The notes under the pieces were generated by a model. The model was given only the letters and a program-made list of their open reading frames with translations. It was not told the origin of the DNA and ran no database searches. Position numbers and translations under genes: made by a program. This document shows, piece by piece, positions 23,401 through 35,100 of a stretch of DNA of 64,000 bases (positions are counted from its first letter, which is position 1; every line of letters starts with the position of its first letter). The DNA comes from Branchiostoma floridae (taxonomy: Eukaryota > Chordata > Leptocardii > Amphioxiformes > Branchiostomatidae), in the NCBI RefSeq assembly GCF_000003815.2, contig NC_049994.1, forward strand, positions 6,480,858 to 6,544,857. Direction: 5' to 3'.

Positions 23401-24475
23401 GCCTTTTGAGTCGTTGTATATTTTTTCTTGTATAATTACGGTGAATTAGATTTATAAAATATTTAGTGCACTTTTCCCCCAGCTCCATCCAACGTGATTT
23501 TGACCTTAACAAGATACCATTTAGTCGTTCATTATATAAAGATTCTAATAACTTTTGTTTATAAATTAATTCATCTAATTGGGCGGGTGGGGGAGAGGCG
23601 ACACTATCAATTTGACTCTGCAACATATTAATTTCGTCAATCAGTTCTTTTTCTTTCATCAGGTATTGTTTTTTTCTCCAGCTACTAAATTTAATACAGT
23701 GACCACGAAAAAAGCACTTTGCCGTATCCCAGACAATTTGAGGATTTGCGGTGTTGACGTTGTTTTTAAAAAATTCTGACATAATTTGTTTGGTCTGTAC
23801 AAGAAAAAGTTTGTCATCAAGAAGGGATTGATTAAATTGCCAGTAGCCAGGCCCTCGTGGGAAATCCGCCGTAACAAAAGACAAGGTGATTAAATTGTGA
23901 TCAGATCTAAATTTGTCTGCAATAGAACACTTAGTAACTCTGTTTAATAATGAAAAGGATATCAGAAAATAATCTAGCCTACTAGCGTAGAGCCCCCGGC
24001 GCCATGTATACCGAACAACATTAGGGTTTCTAAAACGCCACACATCATGCAAGTCGAATTTTCCTTTTAGCTCCGAAATAGCTTCTAGTGCGTTAGGGTG
24101 ATAATTTCGAAGTCGAGCACCTGATCTATCCATAGCTGAATTCTGCACTGTATTAAAATCTCCGACCACAACTAAATGTTCATTACTAATCTCAAATGTA
24201 TCTATAGCTTCTTCTAATTCCTTAAAAAAGGACGGACAGTCATCATTTGGAGCATATAAGTTCACAAGACAAAAATGTAAATTGTCTACCTCGATGTCTA
24301 ACACAATCCACCGTCCACTTTCATCCGTTTTAAACTGATGAACCTGAACGCTGGCGCTACTCTTTATCAAAATAGCTACCCCTCTTTGATTTGAAGTACC
24401 ATGGGAGAAATATGACCTTTCTTTGTGCCCCAACGATACAGAGAGCATAGAATCAGTATTGGGCGTTGCCGCAAT
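20479..24475 (-). mobile_element. L1/Tx1-type LINE, 5'-truncated, poly(A) tail
   Basis: A minus-strand non-LTR retrotransposon. An 18-bp poly(T) on the plus strand (20479-20496) is its poly(A) tail, followed upstream by a 3' UTR and a long ORF2. The 5' junction is near 24475, where a repeat with GCATTATTACGTCACAG-like sequence resumes (also at about 25655). The start of the endonuclease domain is missing, so the copy is 5'-truncated. I found no target site duplication. Confidence 0.88.
20815..24448 (-). pseudogene. LINE ORF2: endonuclease and reverse transcriptase, one frameshift
   Basis: Two adjoining frames (24448-23117 and 23100-20815) form one ORF2. The first holds an APE-type endonuclease lacking its first roughly 40-50 residues but keeping GDFNT and SDHNLI, and then the RT entry (QAGKSPGIDGIP). 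The second holds RT motifs NWRPLTLL, QTGFIKDRY, FVADFKKAFD, SRGVRQGCPLSPYLF and QYADD, and ends with a CSFC...H...C finger (about residue 690). The frame breaks at a run of nine T (minus strand) near 23120; one base fewer would keep it open. This could be a real single-base mutation or an assembly homopolymer error. The remaining sequence is free of stops, so the insertion is young. The missing endonuclease start still makes it unlikely to be active. Confidence 0.88.
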
Positions 24476-24476
24476 T

Positions 24477-24600
24477 GAACCTAAACATTATTACGTCACA
24501 GTTTGTTTACCGCAAAGAATGCCGGGACTGTTTGTGATCAATAGATGTTACTATTGTTGCATTGTTGCCCAGCACAACACCGACAACAACATCACGCTAT
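24477..24600. repeat. Dispersed repeat, copy 1 (pair with 25650-25780)
   Basis: ACGTCACAGTTTGTTTACCG, AAGAATGCCGGG and CACAACACCGACAACAACATC are shared with 25650-25780 in the same orientation. Family unknown. Confidence 0.7.
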
Positions 24601-24743
24601 ACATCATCAGCACAAGTAGAGTAGATGTAATTTACTTCCAGTAGTTGTATATCATAACTTGGGCATACCTTACGGATACATAGTCGTAGAAGGCTCACTG
24701 CTTGTTGAACACAACAGGTTTACGGTTACAGGTTTGGGATACA

Positions 24744-24905
24744 GTGAGATCTAATCTCGAACCAGATCCATGGTGCGTAATGTATAGTATCAAACTTCCC
24801 GTAGGCCATTTGACTCCCTTGGCCGGCTACACTCCTTGGCCAGCTTTGATACTATCTTATGGCACCGTAGGATCTGCTTGGAGATTAAGTGAGATCTACT
24901 AGCAA
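24744..24905. mobile_element. Short TIR element
   Basis: Inverted arms GATCTAATCTCGAACCAGATC and the inverse of GATCTGCTTGGAGATTAAG. The interior carries a second inverted pair (TAGTATCAAA / TTTGATACTA). Confidence 0.55.
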
Positions 24906-24984
24906 GTTGAGTAATAACACAGAGACAAGTCTAGATTGTTACATTCTACAAACTACATACCAGGCGCAGTATTTTATTTCGTTT

Positions 24985-26790
24985 GAGATACGTGTGTTGT
25001 TTGTATTTACAGATACAATCATAAAACCCACACATTACAGAAAAATGTGGGATCCTTCGTCTTCCAAACACTGTCTCACAAAAAGAAGTCAACCCTAATA
25101 AGTTATAGTTAACTTTTAGTCTAGAATAGTCGTTTACAATTCTGTTTACCATTTTATGTTTGTCATTTGCATTCGTCACTTGCATAAACATCATACAAAA
25201 TGTATCATTTACTTAGCACCAATTATGTCCGGACTACTTGTGGTCTGTGGTCAAATGATGATACAATTGTTTATATTAAGAGCTTTCCTTGGTTATATAC
25301 ATGTACTAGTAAAAAAAATGAATACGCGTAGGGTAGATAAATGAGTGCGTTCTCTGTTATAGGATATGGAACCATATGCATTGTACGACAAACAAACCCC
25401 CTTGCTATCACTGTCTTCCGGTTACTCGTCTTCGGATCGGCACCTGCAGCTTGAATTTCAGTCGTTCCGTCTTTTTCTGGGAGGTAGTTTTTTTTCAACG
25501 CAGCTAGCTCCCGATAGCAAAATATTTCTCTGCACGCCAGACGGCGCCAGTGAACAATGCGAGCTTGGAAATCTACATAAAGACTTGACACCATCTCGCT
25601 GTGGAATTTCATTCAACTACCACGTACTTGATGTATGTTGCTGCAATTAATGGAACCTAAGCATTATTACGTCACAGTTTGTTTACCGCAAAGAATGCCG
25701 GGGCCGTTTGTTTGTTGTTGTGATCAATCTATGTTGATATTGTTACATTGTTACCCTGCACAACACCGACAACAACATCACTCCACACTAGGGGTGGGTA
25801 CCGGTACAGAAAATCCATGTCCAGGTCCGGTTCAGGTCCAAAGGATCAGGTCCAGGTCCGGACCTGAACCTGGACCTGATTCAGTATGACTCATACCAAT
25901 GGTCCATTTCACTACAAAGAAATCTGTTTGGTGGAGTATTAGACGTACACTGGCGTTTTAAAATCCTACAACGCTAACTGCACCTGCATGTACGATTGGC
26001 TGTAAAACTTGGTAGAAATTACTGTAAACTCTACTCTACTTCACTCTTGTTGTATTCTTCCACCTACAAGCGCCAAAACGTGTGAATGCCTGACAAAATA
26101 ATCTGTTAATTTCCTAATCGGTCCAACATCCGGTCCACCTAATTTTTTCAGGTCCGGTTTTTCTGGACCGGTCCAATAAGAAAAAAAAACAGTTTTGTAC
26201 CTGTACGCTGTACCGGTACCCAGCCCTACTCCACACAGTACGTTACAATCAACATCACCATCATCACTGCTGAAGTAGAGGCAAAGTACCTCCAATACTT
26301 TTATATCAACACAATTAAAGCTGTTGATATTTATTTGTGCTAAATAAATAATACATTTTCGTTGAAGAGGTTCATTAGTCACGTATACGTATATGCACAG
26401 TTAATAGAATTTTCATCCAACAGAGACTATTTTGTAAAGATAAACACACGTATTGACGTACCTCCAAATCTTTGATAGCTATCAATCCATCTTGTTCACA
26501 GAGTGACAAAGTTCTCGCGAAAGTTGCGAAAACTAGGTCGAGATTTTTTATGACGTTTATTGCAAGTTCTTGCCCGAAGGCCAATTGCAAATGGAAATAA
26601 CAAAATGATTAGTAATAGGCAGTATACTTACCGACAATTCTAGTCTAAAAGTTAACTCTGAAATATAACTTGTTAGGGTTGACTACTTTTTCCGAGACAG
26701 TGGAAGACGAATTCGAAGGATCCCATTTCAAGACCTTGTCATGTGTGGGCTCTGTACATAGTGTTATATAAAACACAAACAACACGCAGT
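24985..26790. repeat. Imperfect inverted duplication enclosing repeats
   Basis: The arm at about 24985-25235 and the inverted arm at about 26332-26790 share GGGATCCTTCGTCTTCCA-like, GTCAACCCTAATAAGTTATA-like and ACAAACAACACACGTATC-like sequences. Between them lie a repeat copy and the hAT-type MITE at 25789-26228. Open frames at 25271-25650 (both strands) and 26375-26590 show no recognised domain. Confidence 0.6.
25789..26228. mobile_element. hAT-type MITE, copy 2
   Basis: 440 bp with termini TAGGGGTGGGTACCGGTAC and CCGGTACCCAGCCCTA. It is flanked by a perfect 8-bp duplication CTCCACAC (25781-25788 and 26229-26236). Related to 14798-15232. Confidence 0.88.
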
Positions 26791-26867
26791 AAAGGTGACA
26801 TGCTTTTCAAAAAGACACTCTCTGCAGTCTATTTTCTTTCTGAGATACTTGTCGTTGTTTCGAAAAT

Positions 26868-27128
26868 TTGGAAATCACACTGCAGAAAAGAAACAAAAAC
26901 TCTAAACTATTCCAATCTTGTATTGTCTCAATTTTGCTTTATGGTTGTGAGTCATGGACGATGAATACTTCTCAGACCAGGAAACTGGGCAGGTCCTTCA
27001 CCAGGATGCTACGTGTGGTATACAACAAACCTTGTCCTTGGTGGGAACACACAACAAACAATGAACTGTATACGGGGCCCTTCCACGCATTTCTACTGAA
27101 GTTCACGGTCAGGCGAGACGCCGATTAG
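26868..27128 (+). pseudogene. LINE protein fragment
   Basis: The frame reads FQSCIVSILLYGCESWTM and then LGRSFTRMLRVVYNK. This matches the 'LLYGCETWT ... RMLRISY' segment C-terminal to the RT domain of many animal LINEs. Only a short stretch survives. Confidence 0.65.
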
Positions 27129-27638
27129 ACATTGCTCGACATATGAAGAACTTTATTGCACGAAAATTGTACATGATACAATGTATGGCAACAGCTATAA
27201 CACAAAGTACAAAATAGAGAAATAGGATAAAGATTAATAACCTAGTTAACATAACAATAAGGGCTAACGTAATTCTTTGATATAGTATTGCAATGGAGTA
27301 GGCTAATCGTTAGTTTCAGTATTCTTTCTAATAGATCGTTTTCATGTGACGTCACAGTCGCGTTCGGATGTTCGAACAGCCATGTTGGATGATAAGCTGC
27401 TCGATCGCCACACAGCTGTGTGTTGCACGTGGTGGACCCGTACGTGGAAATAAGTTGTTTTTTTTTATTATCTAGAAACGGGATGGATGTTTGTTGTGCT
27501 AACTGCGAGTTCCATGAACACAGGATTCAGCCTACTCGCCGTTTCTACCTAACAACACTACAGTCCATCCCTTTTTTTAGCTCGATTGAATCTCTCTTCT
27601 GGCGGCCCGCCAACATGGGCCCCGGCGTGGAGTTTGCT

Positions 27639-27911
27639 TAGTCTCTACCAGACTCCGGATCGCTGGAAAATCGTAGAAATGGAACAAATAGAGAGGAATA
27701 TAACCGGCCAGGGAACAGCTCGCGACGATATTCCTCTGGCCGGCTTACTCCTCTGATTTGTTCCATTTCTACGAGTTTCCAGCGATCCGGAGGGTTACAG
27801 AGATCAAATTCNNNNNNNNNNNNNNNNNNNNNNNNNNNNNNNNNNNNNNNNNNNNNNNNNNNNNNNNNNNNNNNNNNNNNNNNNNNNNNNNNNNNNNNNN
27901 NNNNNNNNNNN
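27639..27911. mobile_element. Mutator-type MITE, copy 2, right end lost in assembly gap
   Basis: Starts TAGTCTCTACCAGACTCCGG and runs into the N gap at 27812. GAGTTTGCT precedes it (27630-27638) and reappears directly after the gap (27912-27920), giving a 9-bp target duplication. The paralogous element at 59178-60945 has one GAAGTTTGCT at this place, an empty site. Confidence 0.82.
27812..27911. other. Assembly gap (100 N)
   Basis: A run of N inside the second Mutator-type MITE. A fixed 100-N length usually means unknown size. Confidence 0.99.
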
Positions 27912-28066
27912 GAGTTTGCTCATCTGTGATCAATTGTTAGAAATTTAGTCGATTTTGTGCACATAAAGATGTGGTCTCTTAGAAAATAGCACTCTCTTCT
28001 GGAGGGAAATAGTTTCATAAGAGTCATTTTATGGAATATGGCGCATTTACATTTCATTATATTACA

Positions 28067-28344
28067 GCTACGGCCGCGTGGCGCGTTGGTACACCCGATC
28101 CCTCGATCTCGGAAGTTAAGCAACGCGACGGTCCGGACAGTGCTTGGATGGGAGACCAACCAAGGACGTCCGGATTGCTGTAGCCTCACGAAGCTTTCCA
28201 CGAAATCGTCTTCCGGGAGGGACGTAAAACGGGGGTCCCGTGCTCGAGGAGGTGCCTCGACCACGTTAATCAGCCTCATTACTCATAATGGGTACCTACT
28301 GGCTGGCAAAATACACCTGGTGATTATTATTATTATTATTATTC
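28067..28344 (+). mobile_element. 5S rRNA-derived SINE with (ATT)n tail
   Basis: The head (28067 to about 28187) resembles 5S rRNA: CTACGGCC, CTCGATCTCGGAAGTTAAGC, TGCTTGGATGGGAGACC and a closing CTGTAGCC. It is followed by a roughly 130-bp body and an (ATT) tail of about seven units. This is the layout of SINE3/Deu-type SINEs; internal promoter boxes A and C are recognisable. The paralogous TIR element near 59680 lacks it, so it is an insertion, not a 5S gene. Confidence 0.85.
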
Positions 28345-28631
28345 CAGTTATTTGCTCAATGAGCATATAAGCTTCCCGCGTCGATCAGCGGTTGAACTTT
28401 TTATGTCAAGTCAAGCGTAGAGACAGGTTAACCGGTTAGACACGGGCAGGTCAACACTGCAAGCTTGAAGATCTCTAACTTTGTCATCAACTTTGTCTCA
28501 CAGGTGGGAATATATTTACTGCGTAGATTCTAGGTGAAGAAACGAAGGTTGTCTTCTGTCGCTGTGAACAGGGTTAACGTTACTTTAAAAAGCTTCATAG
28601 CATGCAAGTTACTAGTACCACACATATGTGT

Positions 28632-29032
28632 AGCTATACACCTTTCTCACGCGGCGGCCATGATAGATCTAAAACGAGTTCAATGCAGCAAACAAAAGAC
28701 TGTCCATCATAATTAGCAGTTCAGCCAATGATAACCTGCCAATTAGGAAAGTGACCAATAAGTGAAAGGCTGCAAATCAATCAAAAATTTGCGTTATTAT
28801 GTTTTTGTTTTGCATCTCTTACGGGACTATGAGATCAGTCTACACTACTCTAAATCGCTACATCTTTCAGTGCATAACACTACTTGTAATATTTATTATT
28901 CTATCTTGTATTTTAAGAAATTGTGTGGTTTGGGGGAAAACTAAATGGGACCTGATTTTAGAAATAAGTTTTGTCTGTTTGCCTCATTGACCTCATCTTC
29001 GATCTATCATGGCCGCCGCGTGAGAAAGATGT
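28632..29032. mobile_element. TIR element nested in the 27334-30509 element
   Basis: About 400 bp with roughly 27-bp perfect TIRs (CTTTCTCACGCGGCGGCCAT and on to GATAGATC, then the inverse). Absent from the paralogous position near 59975 in the other copy. Confidence 0.75.
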
Positions 29033-29589
29033 ATTGCGTTGTAGAAAACATGTACCGATGTCTCCTCCTGAGTAAAACGACCAATCCTTACCCTCAGGGA
29101 ATTCTTCTGGTTTTCATAATGGCGATACGCTCGAATGTTTATCTTGTTCTCAGTTTAGCGTATTTGGGGGAGAAGACAATAACGTTACGGTGTCGAGGTG
29201 ATGTACAAATTGGTGGGGTAAGACGTTGTAGTCCAACTTTGTCGCAGTATGGCTGAAAATACGTAGTTTGGGTTATTACATTTTGCACTAGATGTGTTTA
29301 CACAATCTCTCGCTGGCTGGGTTTAATGATGGGCGGTAACTGTCGGGCTAGGAGAGCGATAATCATTGTAGTAAGGCTATGGTTACTTACGACGTAGTTC
29401 AGACCGTACTTCAGGCACGTACCTGGGCCGAAAGTCAAGTCGTATCGAAGTTCGTTGTGTGAACTTCGTGGGAGTTCGCCAAATTACTTCTCGCCTTGTC
29501 AAACTACGTCATAGTTGGCTGAAGCACGCCGTAGCTCAGTTTTGACCGGAGTAGAAAACCATAATTGTCATACGGAGTCAGAGGTCATG

Positions 29590-30330
29590 CCCGTAGCCAG
29601 GATTTTGGTTGGGGGATTCTTTTATTTTAGTACTTGTGGGACCACCGAGCGCCGTAGGCGCGAGACTCACGTCGAAGGCGTGAGCTGCCTAAGGGGGTCC
29701 GGGGGCATGCTCCCCCGAAAAAATTGAAATCTTNNNNNNNNNNNNNNNNNNNNNNNNNNNNNNNNNNNNNNNNNNNNNNNNNNNNNNNNNNNNNNNNNNN
29801 NNNNNNNNNNNNNNNNNNNNNNNNNNNNNNNNNTAAGATAGATATGGTAAACATATGCCTGTCTGTATACCCCCCTCACATTAGGCGAAACTCGATCGGA
29901 CGACGAGTCTGCGAGCTCTAAATTACGAGGAGGCATCATCCTGAGGGGCATTTCCGGACTTTGCAGGTTTCAAATTTTGCAGCTATGATCTGTGGCTCTT
30001 TTTATTAGAGATATAGGTTCTTTCGGGCGACGGACTCACCACATCATGTACACCATGTCCGGTCCCGAGGCCGCAAGCCGTCGCAAGGGAGGTCCGGGAA
30101 ATTTTGCAATCTGGACCCTCTGAAACGCCATTTGAGGCGGACTCCCCCGACATATTTTCACCATGTCCGATACCAAAGGGTTGAATGAAATGTCTATCAG
30201 TGAATAATGCAAATCAGCCATGCCTTTGAAAAAAAATCTTGGACATGAAAAAGTGGACCTTTGAGCGTGAAAAAGTGGACCTCTGAGCATGTGGGGGGGG
30301 GGGGGGTTCTTCCGAACTTCTTTGTCTTTA
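29590..30330. repeat. Repeat mosaic around the assembly gap 29734-29833
   Basis: Contains GAGCGCCGTAGGCGCGAG, GGGGGCATGCTCCCCC and GACCCTCTGAAACGCCATTT. The last resembles motifs inside the 9629-11135 element (GAAATGGCGTTTCAGAG). Not present at the equivalent place in 59178-60945. No coding function. Confidence 0.45.
29734..29833. other. Assembly gap (100 N)
   Basis: A run of N inside repeat sequence. Confidence 0.99.
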
Positions 30331-30725
30331 TATCTAGCCTTGGCTACATCACTGAATGAATGAACAGTACGGAGACAAATCAGCGCACTTGAACCCTCAA
30401 GTAACTTTGCTAGCGCCGTTCTGTGTTCTATTCATCCAAGTTACTAGTATCATCCTACATGGCGCCCACGTGTGACAAGGCGGTTTTCGAACGTTCTGTG
30501 AAAACGATCTATAGCAGAGCAGTCCTTGATACATTTGCCTATTTTTGCATCATGAGAGTTCTGACATCTAAAGATATATACAAATCGGTTTGTAGCATCG
30601 AGTCTCATGAAAACTGTTGTACTTGATTCGAGAAATATGAATAATTCATTACGTAAACTAGCGTATCCAGAACACCCCATGTAACTCGACATGGCGAACT
30701 AGTCGGTAAACTGCTCATTTAGTCC

Positions 30726-31130
30726 TCACCTCACCTCACCTCTCCTCACCGGTTCCATAGCCTCACCGGCCGTAGGGGCAGCACTTCCGTCAACATAAGT
30801 TTTCCACCTTTGTCTGTTCTCAGCCAAGGTTGCCAGATGGTGGACTGTTTGTCCCGACCATTCTTTCAAATCACTAGTCCAAGTCCGTCTTGCACCCTCC
30901 GCCCTTCCTTGGAGTATAGTGTGGGTCAAAGTGCTCTTTGCTCTTGTAGCATGGCCAAACCACTGTAGTTTCTTCTTTTTCACTAGTGACAGGAAACTTG
31001 GACGTGGGCCTACTAGGGTCTTAACACGCTGCATGACTTCTCTGTTAGAAGTGTGAGTTGACCAGTGGACACGAAGTAGTCTTCGGTAGCAATTCATATC
31101 ATTTAGTCCCCAGAAGCAAAAAGGAGAAAA
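30726..31130 (-). pseudogene. LINE protein C-terminal fragment
   Basis: Encodes NDMNCYRRLLRVHWSTHTSN, then VKKKKLQWFGHATR and TILQGRAEGARR with DLKEWSGQTVHHL. This is the typical post-RT tail of a LINE family whose members read CYRRLL...KLKWYGHVTR...ILQG. The RT core is absent. Confidence 0.75.
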
Positions 31131-31229
31131 GGCCGTCCATACTTTAACAGAAGCTACCCATTTCCAACTGAGTGAAATTATACAAGCCGTGCAAAGTGCC
31201 TTTCCCAATTGTATAAATGACACCGTGAA

Positions 31230-32127
31230 ACTTAGACAAAGGATGAGAATTTACATAAATTTGTTTCTTCATTAGGCCTGACTGACAAAACCGGTTTGCC
31301 AGGATTTTCAGTCTTATATTTGGCTGTTGTCTGCCTTTTGAATCATTCTGGCTGTTCAACAAGAGAGGGAAGACACCGTCGTTTACAGTACAAGTCACTC
31401 ATCGGTAAATATTCTAAGCATATTTTCTTCCTCCTAGTATATGAGTTGTTTTCTTCAGACCAGCTTCTGTCTTATCTGGCACGCTATTTTTACTGGCCAA
31501 ACTTTCATATTTAACCAAATTTCCTACTATAACTTTATGTATGTTTCTGATCTTTCAAAAAACAAGGTATGCATTGGGCTTGCTTCGCCTTCTTCTGGAA
31601 GTCGGAGTTTGATTCGTGATTTTTTTACGTATTGGTCAGCTTTATTGTCTCATTCGATTGTTTCCATGGAAAATACTGTCTTAGACTTCTAAAGAAACCA
31701 ACAACAGGAAGTAACGAATTTTGATTTTTCACCCGGCCACAAGAAAGAGGGAAGCTCTTGCAGACAACGTCTTAGCTCGGCCATTGCAAAGTGCTGTCTG
31801 CAATCCCAAAGGAATGGAAATAACCTCGGCACTCCGATTCGACCTCACTCGTGATTTTGCACTTTATGTAATACTATGTGTTCGTATGATATGTAACTGG
31901 GTGTATGTTATTGTATCTGTTTGTGTATTCGTACATACTGTATGTTTTTTTATTGTATGAGCCCTGGAAGATCAACTCAATCTGAGCTAAATGGCATCTC
32001 AATAAACTCATAAAACAATAGTACTTACTTAATAAACTCAAACGACTTAGAACCGAAAGGTTTACAACTCTCACCTCTGATTGCCTAATAATTTTTTTCA
32101 TCCTGGTCTTCCAGCAGTCATATCAAG
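31230..32127. other. Upstream of COMT; possible LINE 3' end
   Basis: No gene recognised. Sequence about 31720-32020 ends GAGCCCTGGAAGATCAACTC, then CTCAATAAACTCATAAAACA, resembling a LINE 3' terminus on the plus strand. A COMT promoter should lie here, but I see no convincing core element. Confidence 0.4.
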
Positions 32128-35100
32128 ATGGAGTCCACCACATCAGCGGTGTTGAGTGCAGTGACGGGAACGGTTGCCATGACAGCAGCCTACGCGTACG
32201 CTCAACGGGACTGGCTGAAGGACCAATGGCTGGCCTTCATCTCCCCCGCCATCTACAACTTTCTGAAGGGAACAACAAGGGAGCAGCGCGCTCTTAAATA
32301 CCTCAAGGTATGATATTGACCTTTTTTTAGAAACAATGACCCTTGGCAGTTCTGAATTTTCTGAGACTAAACCATAGTTTAGTCTTACTTACTTTCAAAG
32401 TGAGGCTGCAGTTGGTGCTTCAAAATAAGCATGTAAGACTTGCAAGAGAAGTTAAGTATTTATTAGTAAAAGAATGTGATAGCACCCATTTATCCCATCA
32501 TTTTACTAGTAAGAGAAATTGATATTGTTTCCATTAGTGAAATAATGTGACAGCACCCCTACATCACATCATTTTACTACACTCGGCACAAAAAGTTTGG
32601 AATATCAACTTTGGTATATCATATTTACGCTATTTATGCATCAATTTCAATGTATTATATATCAATAGAAAGCTTATGTGGTTTTCTTTCCTATGGTATC
32701 AAACTTATTATGATTGTAAACACATAAAACGAGCACAAGGCCTGCTTACGTGAGTGGGTCACGAAAGAAAAGTGCCCAAATTCCCCTACTTCTGTTCAAC
32801 ACTGCATTGTCCTGTTGTTATTGGCGCGTGTGTCACTGGTTCAATCAATCCTCTTTTCACCTCACATTTTGTATACGGAACATGCAAGGTTTTAGTACAC
32901 TTGAGTAGAGTTCATCTGCCCTTTCGATAGTTGGATGGCAGAATTAAAGCGTGGATGCGGCAAGGAGAACCGCACGCTGACAATGCAAGAGTAACTTTCG
33001 GCATTTGGTGGTGGAGTCAGCGTCATGGTGTGGGGCGGTATAACCACCATAGGGTAAACAAGACTCGTCATCATTCCAGGTAAATTAATGTGGTGACATA
33101 TAGGGACACCATCCTCCATCCAGTAGCAACATTCTACCGCTTCAATGTTGGACCAAATGCCATTCTGCTAGATTACAACACCAGTCCACACAGAGCAAGG
33201 ACCATTGGATGCTGGAGCACAGACTTAGGGTGGAATAGCCTTCCTACGGCTTATGGCTAGCACTCGATTGATCACCTCTTGCCATGGTTCAGATTTTTTG
33301 CTTGAATAAAGAGTAATAGTAGCTTTGATTGACATGTCCTGTTTATTCAACTTGCCTTCATTCACAAGTCGGACGGAAGAAAATGAACAGAATGTAGTGA
33401 TTGACTTTAGTAGGGTAATTTTGGCACTTTATCTTTAGGACCCCCTGTACGTAAGCGGGCCTAGTCCTCGTTCCATGAATGTACACTCATAAAATACTCT
33501 ACTCAGATATGCTAAAAAGAAACTTGGATGTTCTGTATACCAAACGTTAGGGGATAAAAGGATTGATTGAATCATTGTCGCGGCCATAACAACGGTTGAA
33601 CCGGACGATACAGTTTTGAACAGAAACGGAGGAATTTGGGCACTTTTTTTTCGTGACCCACTCACGTTAGCAGGCCTAGTGTATGTTCCATGAGTTAACA
33701 ATGATAATGAGTTTGATACCATTGGAAAGAAAATCATGCAAGCTTTCTATAGATATATAATATATTGAAATTGATGCAGAAACAACATAAATATGATCAA
33801 CCGAAGTTGGTATTCCAAACTTTTTGTGCTGAGTGTAGTAAGAAAAGAAAGGTTGGTCTATTAGTGAAAGTATATGATAGCACCCCCTATCCCTTTATTT
33901 TACTAGAATATAAAGATAGCTATACATGTGAAATAATGTGATATCATTGTGTGAACCATTATCACATGTATAAGTAGTTTTCGACAGAAACACTTTTTTG
34001 AACTAAATTGTGATAAATATACAGTACTCAGTGTAGGCATGCCATCTTCCGTGGGAAGTTAATAGTTTCATCGTTTGTGGGATCGTGTGGCGCAATCGGT
34101 AAAGTGCTTTGCTCGGAGCCTAGAGGTCCCGTGTTCGAATCTTGCTTTGTCACCGATTCTGTACCCTTGGGAAAGGTACTTTATACGACTTTTCTCACTT
34201 CACTCAGGTGATCATGAAAATGAAATGCTGTGTTACGTAATTCACTATTCAAATACAATTCAATCTCTACAACTGGATAAAAACGGATGTTTATTTCCGG
34301 ACGTTTCGAGCGTAGATCACGCAAAAGACCTGCAAGGGTTCACCATCAAAGCAGTTTTTTTTTATTAAACTGAAATACAGAAACTTTCTACTTCTTGCAG
34401 AAAAGATATTACAGGTAATAAATAAGACACAAATACTGGGTAATAGTATGTTCATGTTCATGCTACGATACGTGTTGTTTACATGGTGACAAGCAGCTTT
34501 ATTACCCTTTGAAATATTCATGGGTGTAATATTTTCACCTGTGTATGTATGTCTGTGATTGGTTGTGTCAACTCAAGATAACTAAAGAACTGTTGCTGAA
34601 TGGTGAATGATTTTGCTGTGTTGGTGGCGTGTGACAAAAACGGAAATAATTACGGGAATCTTCGGCCCATAACGGCTTCACATGGAACTGCAGCGAAACA
34701 TGTTTTTTTTTTATATTTCGTGTTCTGAATAAGCCGTGATTACGATTGATGGTTGGTAGATAGCTGTTGTGCTAGGAAAGAAGGGCATACGTTTGGGCCC
34801 CCAGCGATTGGTGTTGAAATTGCAAGGTAAATTTTGTCAAAACTTTTCGAAGACGATTACTCAAGAAAGAAATAACGGATTTTCATGATTTTTGNNNNNN
34901 NNNNNNNNNNNNNNNNNNNNNNNNNNNNNNNNNNNNNNNNNNNNNNNNNNNNNNNNNNNNNNNNNNNNNNNNNNNNNNNNNNNNNNNNNNNNNNTAGTCA
35001 GAACAATTCAAGTTGATTTGATTTGCATTTGTGTAACCTTTTGAATACGATCCTAACGATTTAGTGGTTAAACCAGTTTTTCTAGTTAGCTGTACTGGTA

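Larger units (their letters stand above)
27334..30509. mobile_element. GATCGTTTTCA TIR element, copy 1 (3.2 kb with nested insertions and two gaps)
   Basis: Left end GATCGTTTTCATGTGACGTC, right end GTTCTGTGAAAACGATC, with TA outside each end. Collinear with 59178-60945 over several blocks: the left ~300 bp, 28360-28600, 29090-29580 and the right ~170 bp. Relative to that copy it has gained a Mutator-type MITE (27639), a 5S SINE (28067), a TIR element (about 28632) and repeat sequence around 29590-30330. No transposase recognised. Confidence 0.75.

Noticed and set aside
25271-25650. Overlapping frames of about 94-113 codons on both strands as a host gene
   Set aside because: No recognised domain, no phase-consistent partner exon found, and the region sits in a repeat cluster.
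28067-28190. Functional 5S rRNA gene
   Set aside because: Too many changes from canonical 5S, a SINE-like body and (ATT)n tail follow, and an empty site exists in the paralogous element.
34079-34150. Functional tRNA gene
   Set aside because: The box-like motifs are present but the sequence does not fold into a full cloverleaf by eye and is followed by a SINE body.
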